Part shown: piece after piece, positions 27,067 to 34,137 of the stretch
How the letters are laid out: every line of letters starts with the position of its first letter
How positions within the stretch are numbered: position 1 is the stretch's first letter
Source: Acidobacteriota bacterium
Lineage (GTDB): Bacteria; Acidobacteriota; Terriglobia; Terriglobales; Acidobacteriaceae
Length of the DNA stretch: 34,722 nucleotides
Assembly (NCBI GenBank): GCA_028873155.1
Contig: JAGWML010000002.1
Span: 1-34,722, forward strand
Direction of reading: 5' to 3'
Position numbers and translations under genes: made by a program
The notes under the pieces: model-generated
Told to the model about the DNA's origin: nothing
The model's database searches: none
The model's input: the letters and a program-made list of their open reading frames with translations, nothing else

Positions 27067-28272
27067 ATGAAGTTCAACAAATTGAGCCAGCTGATGCTAG
27101 CGGCCGCGTTCAGCCTCACGGCGGCGGGCCTCCTCACAGCGTGCAGCACATTGACCGCGGACTTCGTTTATGTGACCAGCGCCCTCGCAACCGGGTCGAA
27201 TCAGTACGGTCAGGTCGATGTCTTCGAGGTCAACCAGGACTCCGGCAGGATGCGAAAGATTCCCGCGTCGCCATTTCCCTCGGGCGGCCGCAATCCCGTC
27301 GCCGATGCGCCTGCCCCGGACAACGCCAGCCTGTATGTGGTGAATGAGGACGACAATTCAATTGTCCAATTCATCATCGGCAACGACGGCAAGCTCTATC
27401 CCAATTACACAACCAACACTCCCGGCGTCTTTCCTTTTGCAATCGCACCGGTCAAGGGTTATCTCTACGTCCTGGACACTTATCAGCCGCTGCCGACGTG
27501 CAATTCGGCTTCTCCATGTTCGGGCTCGGTGGCAGTGTTCCCGATTAACAAGGACGATTCTCTTGGCACAGCCATCTCCAACACCTCGAATGGCACCAGC
27601 TACTGGCCGCTGACTCTGGCGACGCGACCGAATGATGTGATTGTTCCCACAGGCATCGCCACAAGCGCGTCCGGCGCCTATGTCTACGTCACGGCTTACG
27701 ATTCCTCGGTATCTCCGACAGTCGGCTACGTTTTTGGATTCAGCGTCAACTCGGACGGTTCCCTCGCCCCGGTCAACGGCGGTACTCCATTCGCCGCAGG
27801 CACGCATCCATCCGCAGTTGCAGGCAATCCAGCCGCGAACGATCTCTACGTGACGGATATGGGACCGGGCAATATTCTGGGCTTCCAGATCAACGCAGGT
27901 ATGTTGACACCGCTGAGCGGCAGTCCATATCCCTCGGGGAATCAGCCGGTCGCCATTGTCGTGGACGGCAAAGGCAGATTTGCCTACGCCGCGAACTCGC
28001 TGGATGCCAATGTGACCGCGTACACCATCAATGCCGGCAATTTGACCCGTGTGGGTGCCTACACAACAGGCGCTCAGCCCGTCGCTCTCGGCATTGATCC
28101 TTACCTGAATCAGTATCTGTACACGGCAAACTTTCTCGGGAACACCGTGTCGGGATTCCAGATCAATTCAACGGACGGAACGCTTCTGATCGCTCAGTTT
28201 TCTCCGTTCAAGTCCAACACAAACCCAACGGCGGTGGCGGCTATTCCCCATCCCGTGCCGATTCCGAAATAG
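27067..28272 (+). CDS. Beta-propeller (lactonase-like) lipoprotein, paralog 2
   Basis: A 401-aa predicted lipoprotein; lipobox LLTAC puts the Cys at residue 26, exactly as in the two neighbouring paralogs when this ATG is used. GAAAG lies six bases before 27067, whereas an in-frame ATG at 27061 abuts it. Propeller motifs repeat through the mature part: VDVFEVNQDSGRMRKIPASP, NASLYVVNEDDNSIVQFIIG, VFGFSVNSDGSLAPVNGG, DLYVTDMGPGNILGFQINAG, RFAYAANSLDANVTAYTINAG and YLYTANFLGNTVSGFQINS. It ends normally after HPVPIPK, which shows where paralog 3 would be expected to stop. Function is not established. Confidence 0.88.
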   Translation: MKFNKLSQLMLAAAFSLTAAGLLTACSTLTADFVYVTSALATGSNQYGQVDVFEVNQDSGRMRKIPASPFPSGGRNPVADAPAPDNASLYVVNEDDNSIVQFIIGNDGKLYPNYTTNTPGVFPFAIAPVKGYLYVLDTYQPLPTCNSASPCSGSVAVFPINKDDSLGTAISNTSNGTSYWPLTLATRPNDVIVPTGIATSASGAYVYVTAYDSSVSPTVGYVFGFSVNSDGSLAPVNGGTPFAAGTHPSAVAGNPAANDLYVTDMGPGNILGFQINAGMLTPLSGSPYPSGNQPVAIVVDGKGRFAYAANSLDANVTAYTINAGNLTRVGAYTTGAQPVALGIDPYLNQYLYTANFLGNTVSGFQINSTDGTLLIAQFSPFKSNTNPTAVAAIPHPVPIPK

Positions 28273-28447
28273 CGCAGCGATGCGAGCCGCAATGGCGTAG
28301 GCCGGTTGCCGGTCCACATGCAGCAAAGGCCGGCGCAGCGCGAGTGAACACAGTAGCAAGACCCCATACCGGGCTTTTACACTGAATATGGGCAATTCCA
28401 ACAGACACGCCGGGCACTCCGTAGATGGCCCACAACGAAGGAAGCGC

Positions 28448-30091
28448 ATGAAGTTCAGCAAACCGAGCCAGCTTTTCCTGGTCTCTTCCCTCGGCCTTGT
28501 CGTGGCCACGTTCCTTTCCGCCTGCCAACTTGTGACGATCGACTATCTGTATCTGGCCTCGGCCGGAAGCGGCACTGGCAGCGACGGGCAGTTGCAGACT
28601 TTTGCGGTCGATTCTGAAACCGGCGCTCTGCGCACTGGACCGGCGGCAGTCTCCTCCGGCGGCGTCAATCCAGTCGCACTGGCGGTTTCGCCCAACTATC
28701 AAAATGTCTATGTTGCGAACGCTGGTAGCGATTCAGTCGTCCACTTCGCAGCCAACTACAACGGTGGACTAACCAAACAGGATGCCATCAGCACGGCTAG
28801 TTCTCCGGTTGCCCTCGCGGTGAATCAGGCAGGCACCTCTCTGTTCGTGCTTTCCGGCACGGCATCAGCGACGCTGACAGAGTACGCAATCTCATCCTCT
28901 GGCGCCATTGGCGCGGTCACCGCACAGCAAACCTTGGCTCTCCCCGGCTATACGGGCGACCCGCTCGCTCCCACGGGAATCGTCTCCCTCGCGAATAACA
29001 AGGCCGTGTACGTTACCGTGTATGACCAGGCTGCCTATAATCCGGGCGGCGCCGTCACCAGCACGGCCAATCCGGGCTGGGTCTTTGGCTTCACAGTCGG
29101 CAGCGGCGGCGCACTCGCAGCGACCCTGGGAAGCCCCTACAAGGCCGGAGTCAAGCCAAGCGGGCTCGCGGCGGACCCCACCAGCCGGTTCGTCTATGTC
29201 ACCGATTTTGCCTCGAATCAGTTGATCGGGTATGGCATCCAGTCCAGCGGGCTGCTGAACTTTCTGATTAACGGCCCATTCCGCACCGGGGCGGAGCCTT
29301 CAGGGGTGGCCATCGACCCGCGCGGCCTCTACATGTACGCCTCCAACGCGCTTGATTCATCCGTCTCTGCGTACCTGATCGACTTGAACACCGGCACACC
29401 TTCGGCGGCGATCAATCCCACCGGTTCGGCTACGAATGCCACAGATACGCAGCCCATTGCAATCGCGGTTGATCCGGCGTTAGGCCGCTTCGTCTACACG
29501 GCAAACTACCTCGGGAACTCAGTCTCCGGCTTCCAGCTCGATCCAAACGCCGGCACGCTCAAGCAGTCGCAGGCAACTCCGTATCCGGCCGACCTGCACC
29601 CGACGGCTCTGGCGATTGCCCCGCATGGCAACCACTCCATTCAGTCCGTCACGCCTTGGAACCCAGCGATCCAAAACTGGAACAAAAAGCCCAACCTCTT
29701 CGGTTGGGCTTTTTCGTGTCGTCCAGTCTGTATGCAACTTACTGGTCTCTCAGGCGGACATCCATTTCCTCAACTGCCGTTGAGCCGGCTTCTCAATCAA
29801 ATGGAGCGCCAGGACTGCCATCACGATGAGGAGGACATAGCTGATCCAAGGATCGAAGCGCGCCAGACCCAGCCGGGTCAGGAGATGCGAATCATGAATC
29901 ATGTTCCACATGTTGAAGTGGAGCAGGTAGAGACAATAGCTTGCCTCACCCACGAAGACCAGCGGCCTTGCGCCCAGAGCGTACGCCAGCGGATTGTTGC
30001 CTGCGAGTCCAAGCACAATGCAACCAAAGAGCGGCATCAGCAATCCATCGTGCAGCAGCGTGTACGGCACTCTGGGCCCGAAAGACAGTAG
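28448..30091 (+). CDS. Beta-propeller (lactonase-like) lipoprotein, paralog 3, with lost stop codon
   Basis: A 548-aa open frame whose first about 400 residues form a propeller lipoprotein like its two neighbours: lipobox FLSAC (Cys26), then YQNVYVANAGSDSVVHFAAN, VFGFTVGSGGALAATLGSPY, RFVYVTDFASNQLIGYGIQS, LYMYASNALDSSVSAYLID and RFVYTANYLGNSVSGFQLDP. The domain ends near LAIAPHG (about residue 395), as in paralog 2, but no stop follows. The frame runs through the terminator hairpin at 29684-29714 and 342 bases into the convergent acyltransferase gene; those last about 135 residues are antisense-derived and propeller-unlike. Because transcription should end at the hairpin, the mRNA may lack a stop codon. 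AAGGA upstream supports the start at 28448, not 28388. Confidence 0.8.
   Translation: MKFSKPSQLFLVSSLGLVVATFLSACQLVTIDYLYLASAGSGTGSDGQLQTFAVDSETGALRTGPAAVSSGGVNPVALAVSPNYQNVYVANAGSDSVVHFAANYNGGLTKQDAISTASSPVALAVNQAGTSLFVLSGTASATLTEYAISSSGAIGAVTAQQTLALPGYTGDPLAPTGIVSLANNKAVYVTVYDQAAYNPGGAVTSTANPGWVFGFTVGSGGALAATLGSPYKAGVKPSGLAADPTSRFVYVTDFASNQLIGYGIQSSGLLNFLINGPFRTGAEPSGVAIDPRGLYMYASNALDSSVSAYLIDLNTGTPSAAINPTGSATNATDTQPIAIAVDPALGRFVYTANYLGNSVSGFQLDPNAGTLKQSQATPYPADLHPTALAIAPHGNHSIQSVTPWNPAIQNWNKKPNLFGWAFSCRPVCMQLTGLSGGHPFPQLPLSRLLNQMERQDCHHDEEDIADPRIEARQTQPGQEMRIMNHVPHVEVEQVETIACLTHEDQRPCAQSVRQRIVACESKHNATKERHQQSIVQQRVRHSGPERQ
29684..29714. terminator. Strong bidirectional intrinsic terminator
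   Basis: AAAAAGCCCAACC (29684-29696) and GGTTGGGCTTTTT (29702-29714) form a perfect 13-bp stem around the loop TCTTC. A U-tract is present on both strands, so it should end transcription of the propeller gene (plus) and of the acyltransferase gene (minus, stop at 29750). It lies inside the open frame of propeller paralog 3. Confidence 0.92.
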
Positions 30092-30844
30092 CGCAAAGGC
30101 AGCGGCGAATCCAAAGACTCCCAGAATCAGCCGAAAGCGACCCGAGCGCGGGATCAGTTCGTCCAGCTCGGCCAGAAGCACGCCAAAGACAAAGCTCGCC
30201 AGATGCGGCATCGGAGTGTACTTGAGCGCCTGCAACCACGGCCCATAGCTCCAGCGATCCGGGTGAGCGATGCCATCCGGGTTGAAGACGATGTAGAGCG
30301 TTCCTGGAATCAGCCCTACCATCCACACGCCAAACATCTTCCCGAGATGCGTTCGAATCCGCTCCGGCTTCTTCCATTGCGCCATCCAGGGAAAAAGAAC
30401 GTAAAAGAACGACTCGGCAGACATCGTCCACGCGGGAGTATTCAGAAAAGTCGCAATCTCCGGAATCCAGCCCTGCAACAACAACGGCGAGAGAGTCATC
30501 CCAGTCCAGAACATGGCGTGGGTATGTGCGCTCCACTCCAGGGGAATCATGCGCCAGGCCAGCAAGAGGCTCAGGAGATAAATCGGATAGAGCCGCGTGA
30601 AGCGAGCCTTATAGAAGCGGGCTACGTCCAGTTCGCCCGCACGGGCGCGGGCGTTGTAGTTATATCCCAGTACAAAACCGGAGAGCAGAATGAAGTAGCT
30701 CACCGAAGCATAGCCGGCGTTCACGATAGGCGCGAACCACCCGAACCATTTCGGATCAGAAAAGTGAAAAAAGACAATATTGACGGCTGCGAAGCAGCGC
30801 AGACCTGTCAGGGCCTTGAGCGGGGCTGGCTTACGTTGTTCCAC
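29750..30844 (-). CDS. Acyltransferase 3 family membrane protein (OafA/YrhL-like)
   Basis: A 364-aa polytopic inner-membrane protein that should transfer acyl groups to a surface or periplasmic carbohydrate. The family N-terminus is LKALTGLRCFAAVNIVFFHF, with the conserved His of FFHF; the basic motif RFYKARFTRLYPIYLLSL follows after SYFILLSGFVLGY. About ten hydrophobic segments run to the end, where FVGEASYCLYLLHFNMWN is the usual late motif. No SGNH domain is attached. The start is GTG at 30844 without a good ribosome binding site. It ends 36 bases from the shared terminator. Substrate unknown; the hexose-phosphate genes in the window do not identify it. Confidence 0.9.
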   Translation of the reverse strand: MEQRKPAPLKALTGLRCFAAVNIVFFHFSDPKWFGWFAPIVNAGYASVSYFILLSGFVLGYNYNARARAGELDVARFYKARFTRLYPIYLLSLLLAWRMIPLEWSAHTHAMFWTGMTLSPLLLQGWIPEIATFLNTPAWTMSAESFFYVLFPWMAQWKKPERIRTHLGKMFGVWMVGLIPGTLYIVFNPDGIAHPDRWSYGPWLQALKYTPMPHLASFVFGVLLAELDELIPRSGRFRLILGVFGFAAAFALLSFGPRVPYTLLHDGLLMPLFGCIVLGLAGNNPLAYALGARPLVFVGEASYCLYLLHFNMWNMIHDSHLLTRLGLARFDPWISYVLLIVMAVLALHLIEKPAQRQLRKWMSA

Positions 30845-30869
30845 AAACGATAGACGGTTCCAACCGATT

Positions 30870-31574
30870 CTACGCTGTCACCAGCGAGCCAACCTTTTCA
30901 CCCAGAACCACACGGCGGATATTTCCGGGCTGGTTCATGTTGAAGATGATCATGGGGAGATTATTGTCTTTGCAGAGGCTTACGGCAGTCAGATCCATCA
31001 CTTTCAGGCCCTTCTGCAGAATGTCCATATAGGTCAATTCGTCATACTTGACCGCGTCTTTCACCAGCACCGGATCGGCGCTGTACACGCCCTCGACCTT
31101 GGTACCCTTCAGCAGAACATCCGCCTTGATCTCCATCGCGCGCAGGCTGGCCGCCGTGTCGGTCGAGAAGAAGGGGTTTCCAATCCCGGCAGCAAAGATC
31201 ACCACCCTGCCCTTTTCAAGGTGGCGCACGGCCCGGCGGCGGATATACGGCTCCGCAACCTGATTCATGAAGACCGCGGTCATCACGCGGCACTGCACTC
31301 CGAGCTGCTCCAGCGCATCCTGCAGCGCAATTGCGTTCATCACAGTGGAGAGCATGCCCATGTTGTCGGCCGAGACGCGATCCATTTGCTTGGCCTGTTC
31401 GGCCACGCCACGGAAGAAGTTGCCGCCGCCCACCACGATGCCGATTTCAACGCCAAGTGCATGCACCTCAGCGATTTCGCCAGTGATTTCTGTCACCTTG
31501 GCTGCGTCGAGGCCGAATCCGCGTGATCCAGCCAGGGCCTCTCCTGAGAGCTTGAGGATAATGCGCTTGTACAT
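30870..31574 (-). CDS. pyrH: UMP kinase
   Basis: A 234-aa amino-acid-kinase-fold enzyme that phosphorylates UMP to UDP; bacterial forms are hexameric and usually activated by GTP. Motifs are YKRIILKLSGEAL at the start, VVGGGNFFRG, DNMGMLSTVMNAIALQDAL, FAAGIGNPFFSTDTAA and LKGTKVEGVYSADP; length is typical. The ATG at 31574 is preceded by CGGAG at four bases; the frame remains open to 31634, but the extra 20 residues are not family-like. The usual neighbours tsf and frr are not on this side; the next gene downstream is the acyltransferase on the same strand, 25 bases on. Confidence 0.96.
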   Translation of the reverse strand: MYKRIILKLSGEALAGSRGFGLDAAKVTEITGEIAEVHALGVEIGIVVGGGNFFRGVAEQAKQMDRVSADNMGMLSTVMNAIALQDALEQLGVQCRVMTAVFMNQVAEPYIRRRAVRHLEKGRVVIFAAGIGNPFFSTDTAASLRAMEIKADVLLKGTKVEGVYSADPVLVKDAVKYDELTYMDILQKGLKVMDLTAVSLCKDNNLPMIIFNMNQPGNIRRVVLGEKVGSLVTA

Positions 31575-31755
31575 GTCACTCCGAGTATCGCATACCGCAG
31601 GACTGCCAGCCCAAGCTACCATCGGGCCGGCCATCTTGCTCCGTGGCCTGTGCGCGGTGAATTGAAGTCACAGATTCAACACTGTGTTAATACAGTCGAA
31701 AGACAGGCGAGGATAGAGTGGGGCAATGTGCAACACGATGCTGGCGGCATCCGGG

Positions 31756-32028
31756 TCACTTCAGGTACGCGCGGACCAGGTCAATCAAATCCTCTGCCAG
31801 TTCCGGCGCGATGCGCTCCTTCGCCCCGTCGACGAGATGGAAGCGAATATGCGTCTCAAGGATTTCAGCCATCAGGCCGTTGACCCCACCGCGGACGGCG
31901 GCGAGAAGCATCAACTGCCCGCCGCAATCGTCATCCGCGGTGACCAGACGTTCCACCGCATCCAGTTGGCCGCGCAGGCGGCGCACTCTTTGGAGCAGCT
32001 TGACCTTTTCGCGTTCTTGAAGAGACAT
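31756..32028 (-). CDS. CsoR/RcnR/FrmR-family metal-sensing repressor
   Basis: A 90-aa all-helical DNA-binding repressor (DUF156 family) that normally releases its operator on binding metal or aldehyde. The key residues are Cys35 in DDDCGG, His60 in LETHIRF and His64. Cys-His-His at these positions matches nickel/cobalt RcnR (Cys35, His60, His64) rather than copper CsoR (Cys-His-Cys) or formaldehyde FrmR (position 64 Glu); the RcnR His3 is Leu here, so the metal site is incomplete or different. The ATG at 32028 has GGGAG eight bases upstream; the frame is open to 32094. It is divergent from the OprB-type porin across 116 bases that contain operator-like repeats. Confidence 0.9.
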   Translation of the reverse strand: MSLQEREKVKLLQRVRRLRGQLDAVERLVTADDDCGGQLMLLAAVRGGVNGLMAEILETHIRFHLVDGAKERIAPELAEDLIDLVRAYLK

Positions 32029-32043
32029 TCTGATTACTCCCGG

Positions 32044-32090
32044 TTGACTATACCCACCCTGGGTATGGTATAAACCCAGTGGGGGTATGG
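32044..32090. promoter_or_regulatory. Probable operator and promoter for the metal repressor/porin pair
   Basis: ATACCC-N5-GGGTAT (32050-32066) is a perfect inverted repeat, and ACCCAGTGGGGGTATGG (32074-32090) is a second, similar site. The latter resembles the known B. subtilis CsoR box with its C-tract, short spacer and GGGGGTA. A possible plus-strand promoter has TTGACT at 32044-32049 and TATAAA at 32069-32074, a long 19-base spacer that contains the first repeat, so repressor binding there would block it. The porin ATG is at 32145. Confidence 0.65.
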
Positions 32091-32144
32091 TCATTCGGAT
32101 TGTATATCGAATCGACTTATCGAGCCAATCAAGAAGACTCGACG

Positions 32145-33659
32145 ATGCGTTTCCTGCTCTGCCAATCCGCTCTTTTAGCCTGCCTGTCGCTCCTTTTGGG
32201 CACTACGAACTGCCACGGGCAGGCGCTCCTGAATTCTCTGCCAAGCGCACCGGAACCGCAGATGGCAATGCGCGCCGCAGTGGATTCTTCGTACGGCGGG
32301 ATGCAGCATGGCAGCGTCGGCGACAAGCCAAGCGATGCAGACCCGGCAGCGGCCGCGGCGGTCTCGCTGCCACCTGTGACAATGGCTCCGCACCCTGAGA
32401 ATTCCCTGTATTGGATCTCGGGCCAGGTCAATGTGATCTTCCAGGGCAACCTACCGTTTCACTCACCCTATCAAGGCACGAACAGCTTCCGCGATGCCGC
32501 CGAGTACAAAACCTCGATGGTCGGCACACTCTTTTCCGCGCTTCGCCGGAGCCATTCGATTCGCTATAACACCGACTTCCTGTTCGATATGGAGGACGCC
32601 CTTGGCAGAGGATTAAGCCAGGCGCTCGGTTTGGCCGGATTCACCAACCTTGATGTGGTTCGCAATCCCTACCTTAGCCAGGCGCCCTACATCGCCCGCT
32701 ACGGAATTCATCAGGTCATTGGGTTGACGAACGAGACGACCAGTCAGGCACAGGGACCGCTCTCGCCCGCGCCCGACGTTCCGGTGAGGCGCATTGAGTT
32801 GCGCGCCGGTAAGATGACCCTGCCGGACGTCTTCGACATCAACGACGTAGGATCGGACAGCCACTTGCAGTTCATGAACTGGACTGCCGACAACAACGGC
32901 GCATGGGATTATGCGGCCGACACGCGCGGCTACACGGTGGGAGGTCTCGCCGAGTACGACGATCGCGCCTGGAGCGTGCGCTACGGTCTCTTCGCCATGC
33001 CGACCGTGGCCAATGGCCTGGATCTGGACTGGGCCTTCAGCAGGGCCCATGGCCAGAACGGCGAGTTTGAGCTACGGCGCAGCCTTGTGGCCAATCGGAA
33101 GGGCGTAACGCGCGTGCTTTTCTACGCCAATCGCGCGCACATGGGTGATTATCGCGAAGCCGTTGCTGCGTACCTCGCTGGGGTAGATCCGACGCCGACG
33201 ATCACCTCGCACGAGCACTTCAGCGCCCTGAAGTATGGCTTTGGATTCAATCATGAGCAGGAATTGACCAACACTCTGCGCGTCTTTGAACGCTTTGGAT
33301 GGAATGAAGGCCAGCATGAGTCCTTTGCTTACACCGAAGTGGACCAGACCGTCGAGGCGGGAGGCGATCTCGCCGGAGCAAGATGGCATCGCCCGCTCGA
33401 CAAGGTCGGTCTTGTAGTGATCTCGAATGCGATCAAACGCGATCATCAGAATTACCTTCGGTATGGCGGACTCGGTTTTTTGCTCGGGGATGGCCGGCTG
33501 AACTACGGCCGCGAAAATATCGTGGAGAGCTATTACAACTGGCATGCATGGCGCGGGCTGTTCTATGGCGTAGATGGGCAGCACTTCAACAATCCTGGCT
33601 ATAACCGGGACCGCGGCCCTGTGTGGGTGGGGTCAGTGCGTGCCCATGTCGACTTCTAA
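32145..33659 (+). CDS. OprB-family (carbohydrate-selective) outer-membrane porin
   Basis: A 504-aa outer-membrane barrel protein. Signal peptide MRFLLCQSALLACLSLLLGT is followed by the NSLPSAPEP-type lead and an alanine/proline-rich linker; the barrel begins near residue 85 (NSLYWISGQVNVIFQGNLPF). Hallmarks of the family include YNTDFLFDMEDALGRGLSQA, RIELRAGKMTLPDVFDIND, QFMNWTADNNGAWDYAADTR and the C-terminus YYNWHAWRGLFYGVDGQHF to VRAHVDF, with terminal Phe. The ATG at 32145 lacks a strong ribosome binding site; the frame is open to 32079, inside the operator region. Family members pass sugars, but the divergent metal-sensing repressor suggests that this one may be regulated by, or linked to, metal stress. 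Confidence 0.88.
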   Translation: MRFLLCQSALLACLSLLLGTTNCHGQALLNSLPSAPEPQMAMRAAVDSSYGGMQHGSVGDKPSDADPAAAAAVSLPPVTMAPHPENSLYWISGQVNVIFQGNLPFHSPYQGTNSFRDAAEYKTSMVGTLFSALRRSHSIRYNTDFLFDMEDALGRGLSQALGLAGFTNLDVVRNPYLSQAPYIARYGIHQVIGLTNETTSQAQGPLSPAPDVPVRRIELRAGKMTLPDVFDINDVGSDSHLQFMNWTADNNGAWDYAADTRGYTVGGLAEYDDRAWSVRYGLFAMPTVANGLDLDWAFSRAHGQNGEFELRRSLVANRKGVTRVLFYANRAHMGDYREAVAAYLAGVDPTPTITSHEHFSALKYGFGFNHEQELTNTLRVFERFGWNEGQHESFAYTEVDQTVEAGGDLAGARWHRPLDKVGLVVISNAIKRDHQNYLRYGGLGFLLGDGRLNYGRENIVESYYNWHAWRGLFYGVDGQHFNNPGYNRDRGPVWVGSVRAHVDF

Positions 33660-33720
33660 GCAAGGCCCTCTGCAAGGTCTCGACTCTACTTACCAGTGGA
33701 GGATGAAGGGTGGGCGCGCG

Positions 33721-34137
33721 CTACTTTCCATCTGCCGGCGCCGAACTCTGGGTGGCTGAGGGAAGGGCGTAGATCACTTCTCCCGGGCGAGCATAGTGCA
33801 ATTGCTCGCGGGCCTGGTGTTCAATCGCATCCGGGTCTGACTTGAGGTGCTGTATATGGTCACGGATACGCGCATTCTCCTGCTGCAGGTCCTGAACCTC
33901 CAGGCGCAGCCTGCGATCCTGAGCCCGCTGCTGTTGCCAGGCGGACAGTCCATGCTTGCCATTGACGACGCCCCAACCCAGCAGCAGAGCCAGCGCGACA
34001 ACCACCAAAGTTCCGGCGGGGCGCCAGCCCTGTTGAATCCATTCCGCCATCTGCGGGCCGGTCGGTATTCTCATCGAGTGGAGACCTCGAAGCGGTTTGG
34101 ATCCGGCGATGTGTATGGCGCTGTGATTTTCCGTCAC
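33721..34137 (-). CDS. FtsB/DivIC-like septum-formation protein
   Basis: A 138-aa bitopic membrane protein. A short cytoplasmic part is followed by one membrane segment (GTLVVVALALLLGWGVV, about residues 42-58) and a periplasmic coiled coil (RRLRLEVQDLQQENARIRDH, about residues 75-94) with the DivIC-like end SDPDAIEHQAREQLHYARPG. This matches FtsB/DivIC, which bridges FtsL and FtsQ in the divisome. GTG at 34137 overlaps the upstream phosphohexomutase stop by four bases (GTGA) and has AAGGAG 11 bases upstream; ATG at 34074 (GAGG upstream) is a shorter alternative. A Pro/Ser-rich tail ends the protein. Confidence 0.85.
   Translation of the reverse strand: MTENHSAIHIAGSKPLRGLHSMRIPTGPQMAEWIQQGWRPAGTLVVVALALLLGWGVVNGKHGLSAWQQQRAQDRRLRLEVQDLQQENARIRDHIQHLKSDPDAIEHQAREQLHYARPGEVIYALPSATQSSAPADGK

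Noticed and set aside
30203..30853. Plus-strand open frame of 216 codons antisense to the acyltransferase
   Set aside because: The minus-strand acyltransferase has clear family motifs over this stretch; the plus frame is His/Arg/Gln-rich and has no recognisable fold.
31681..31696. Inverted repeat ACTGT-N6-ACAGT between pyrH and the repressor gene
   Set aside because: Arms are only five bases, and no promoter or regulator can be tied to it; this is expected by chance at this length.
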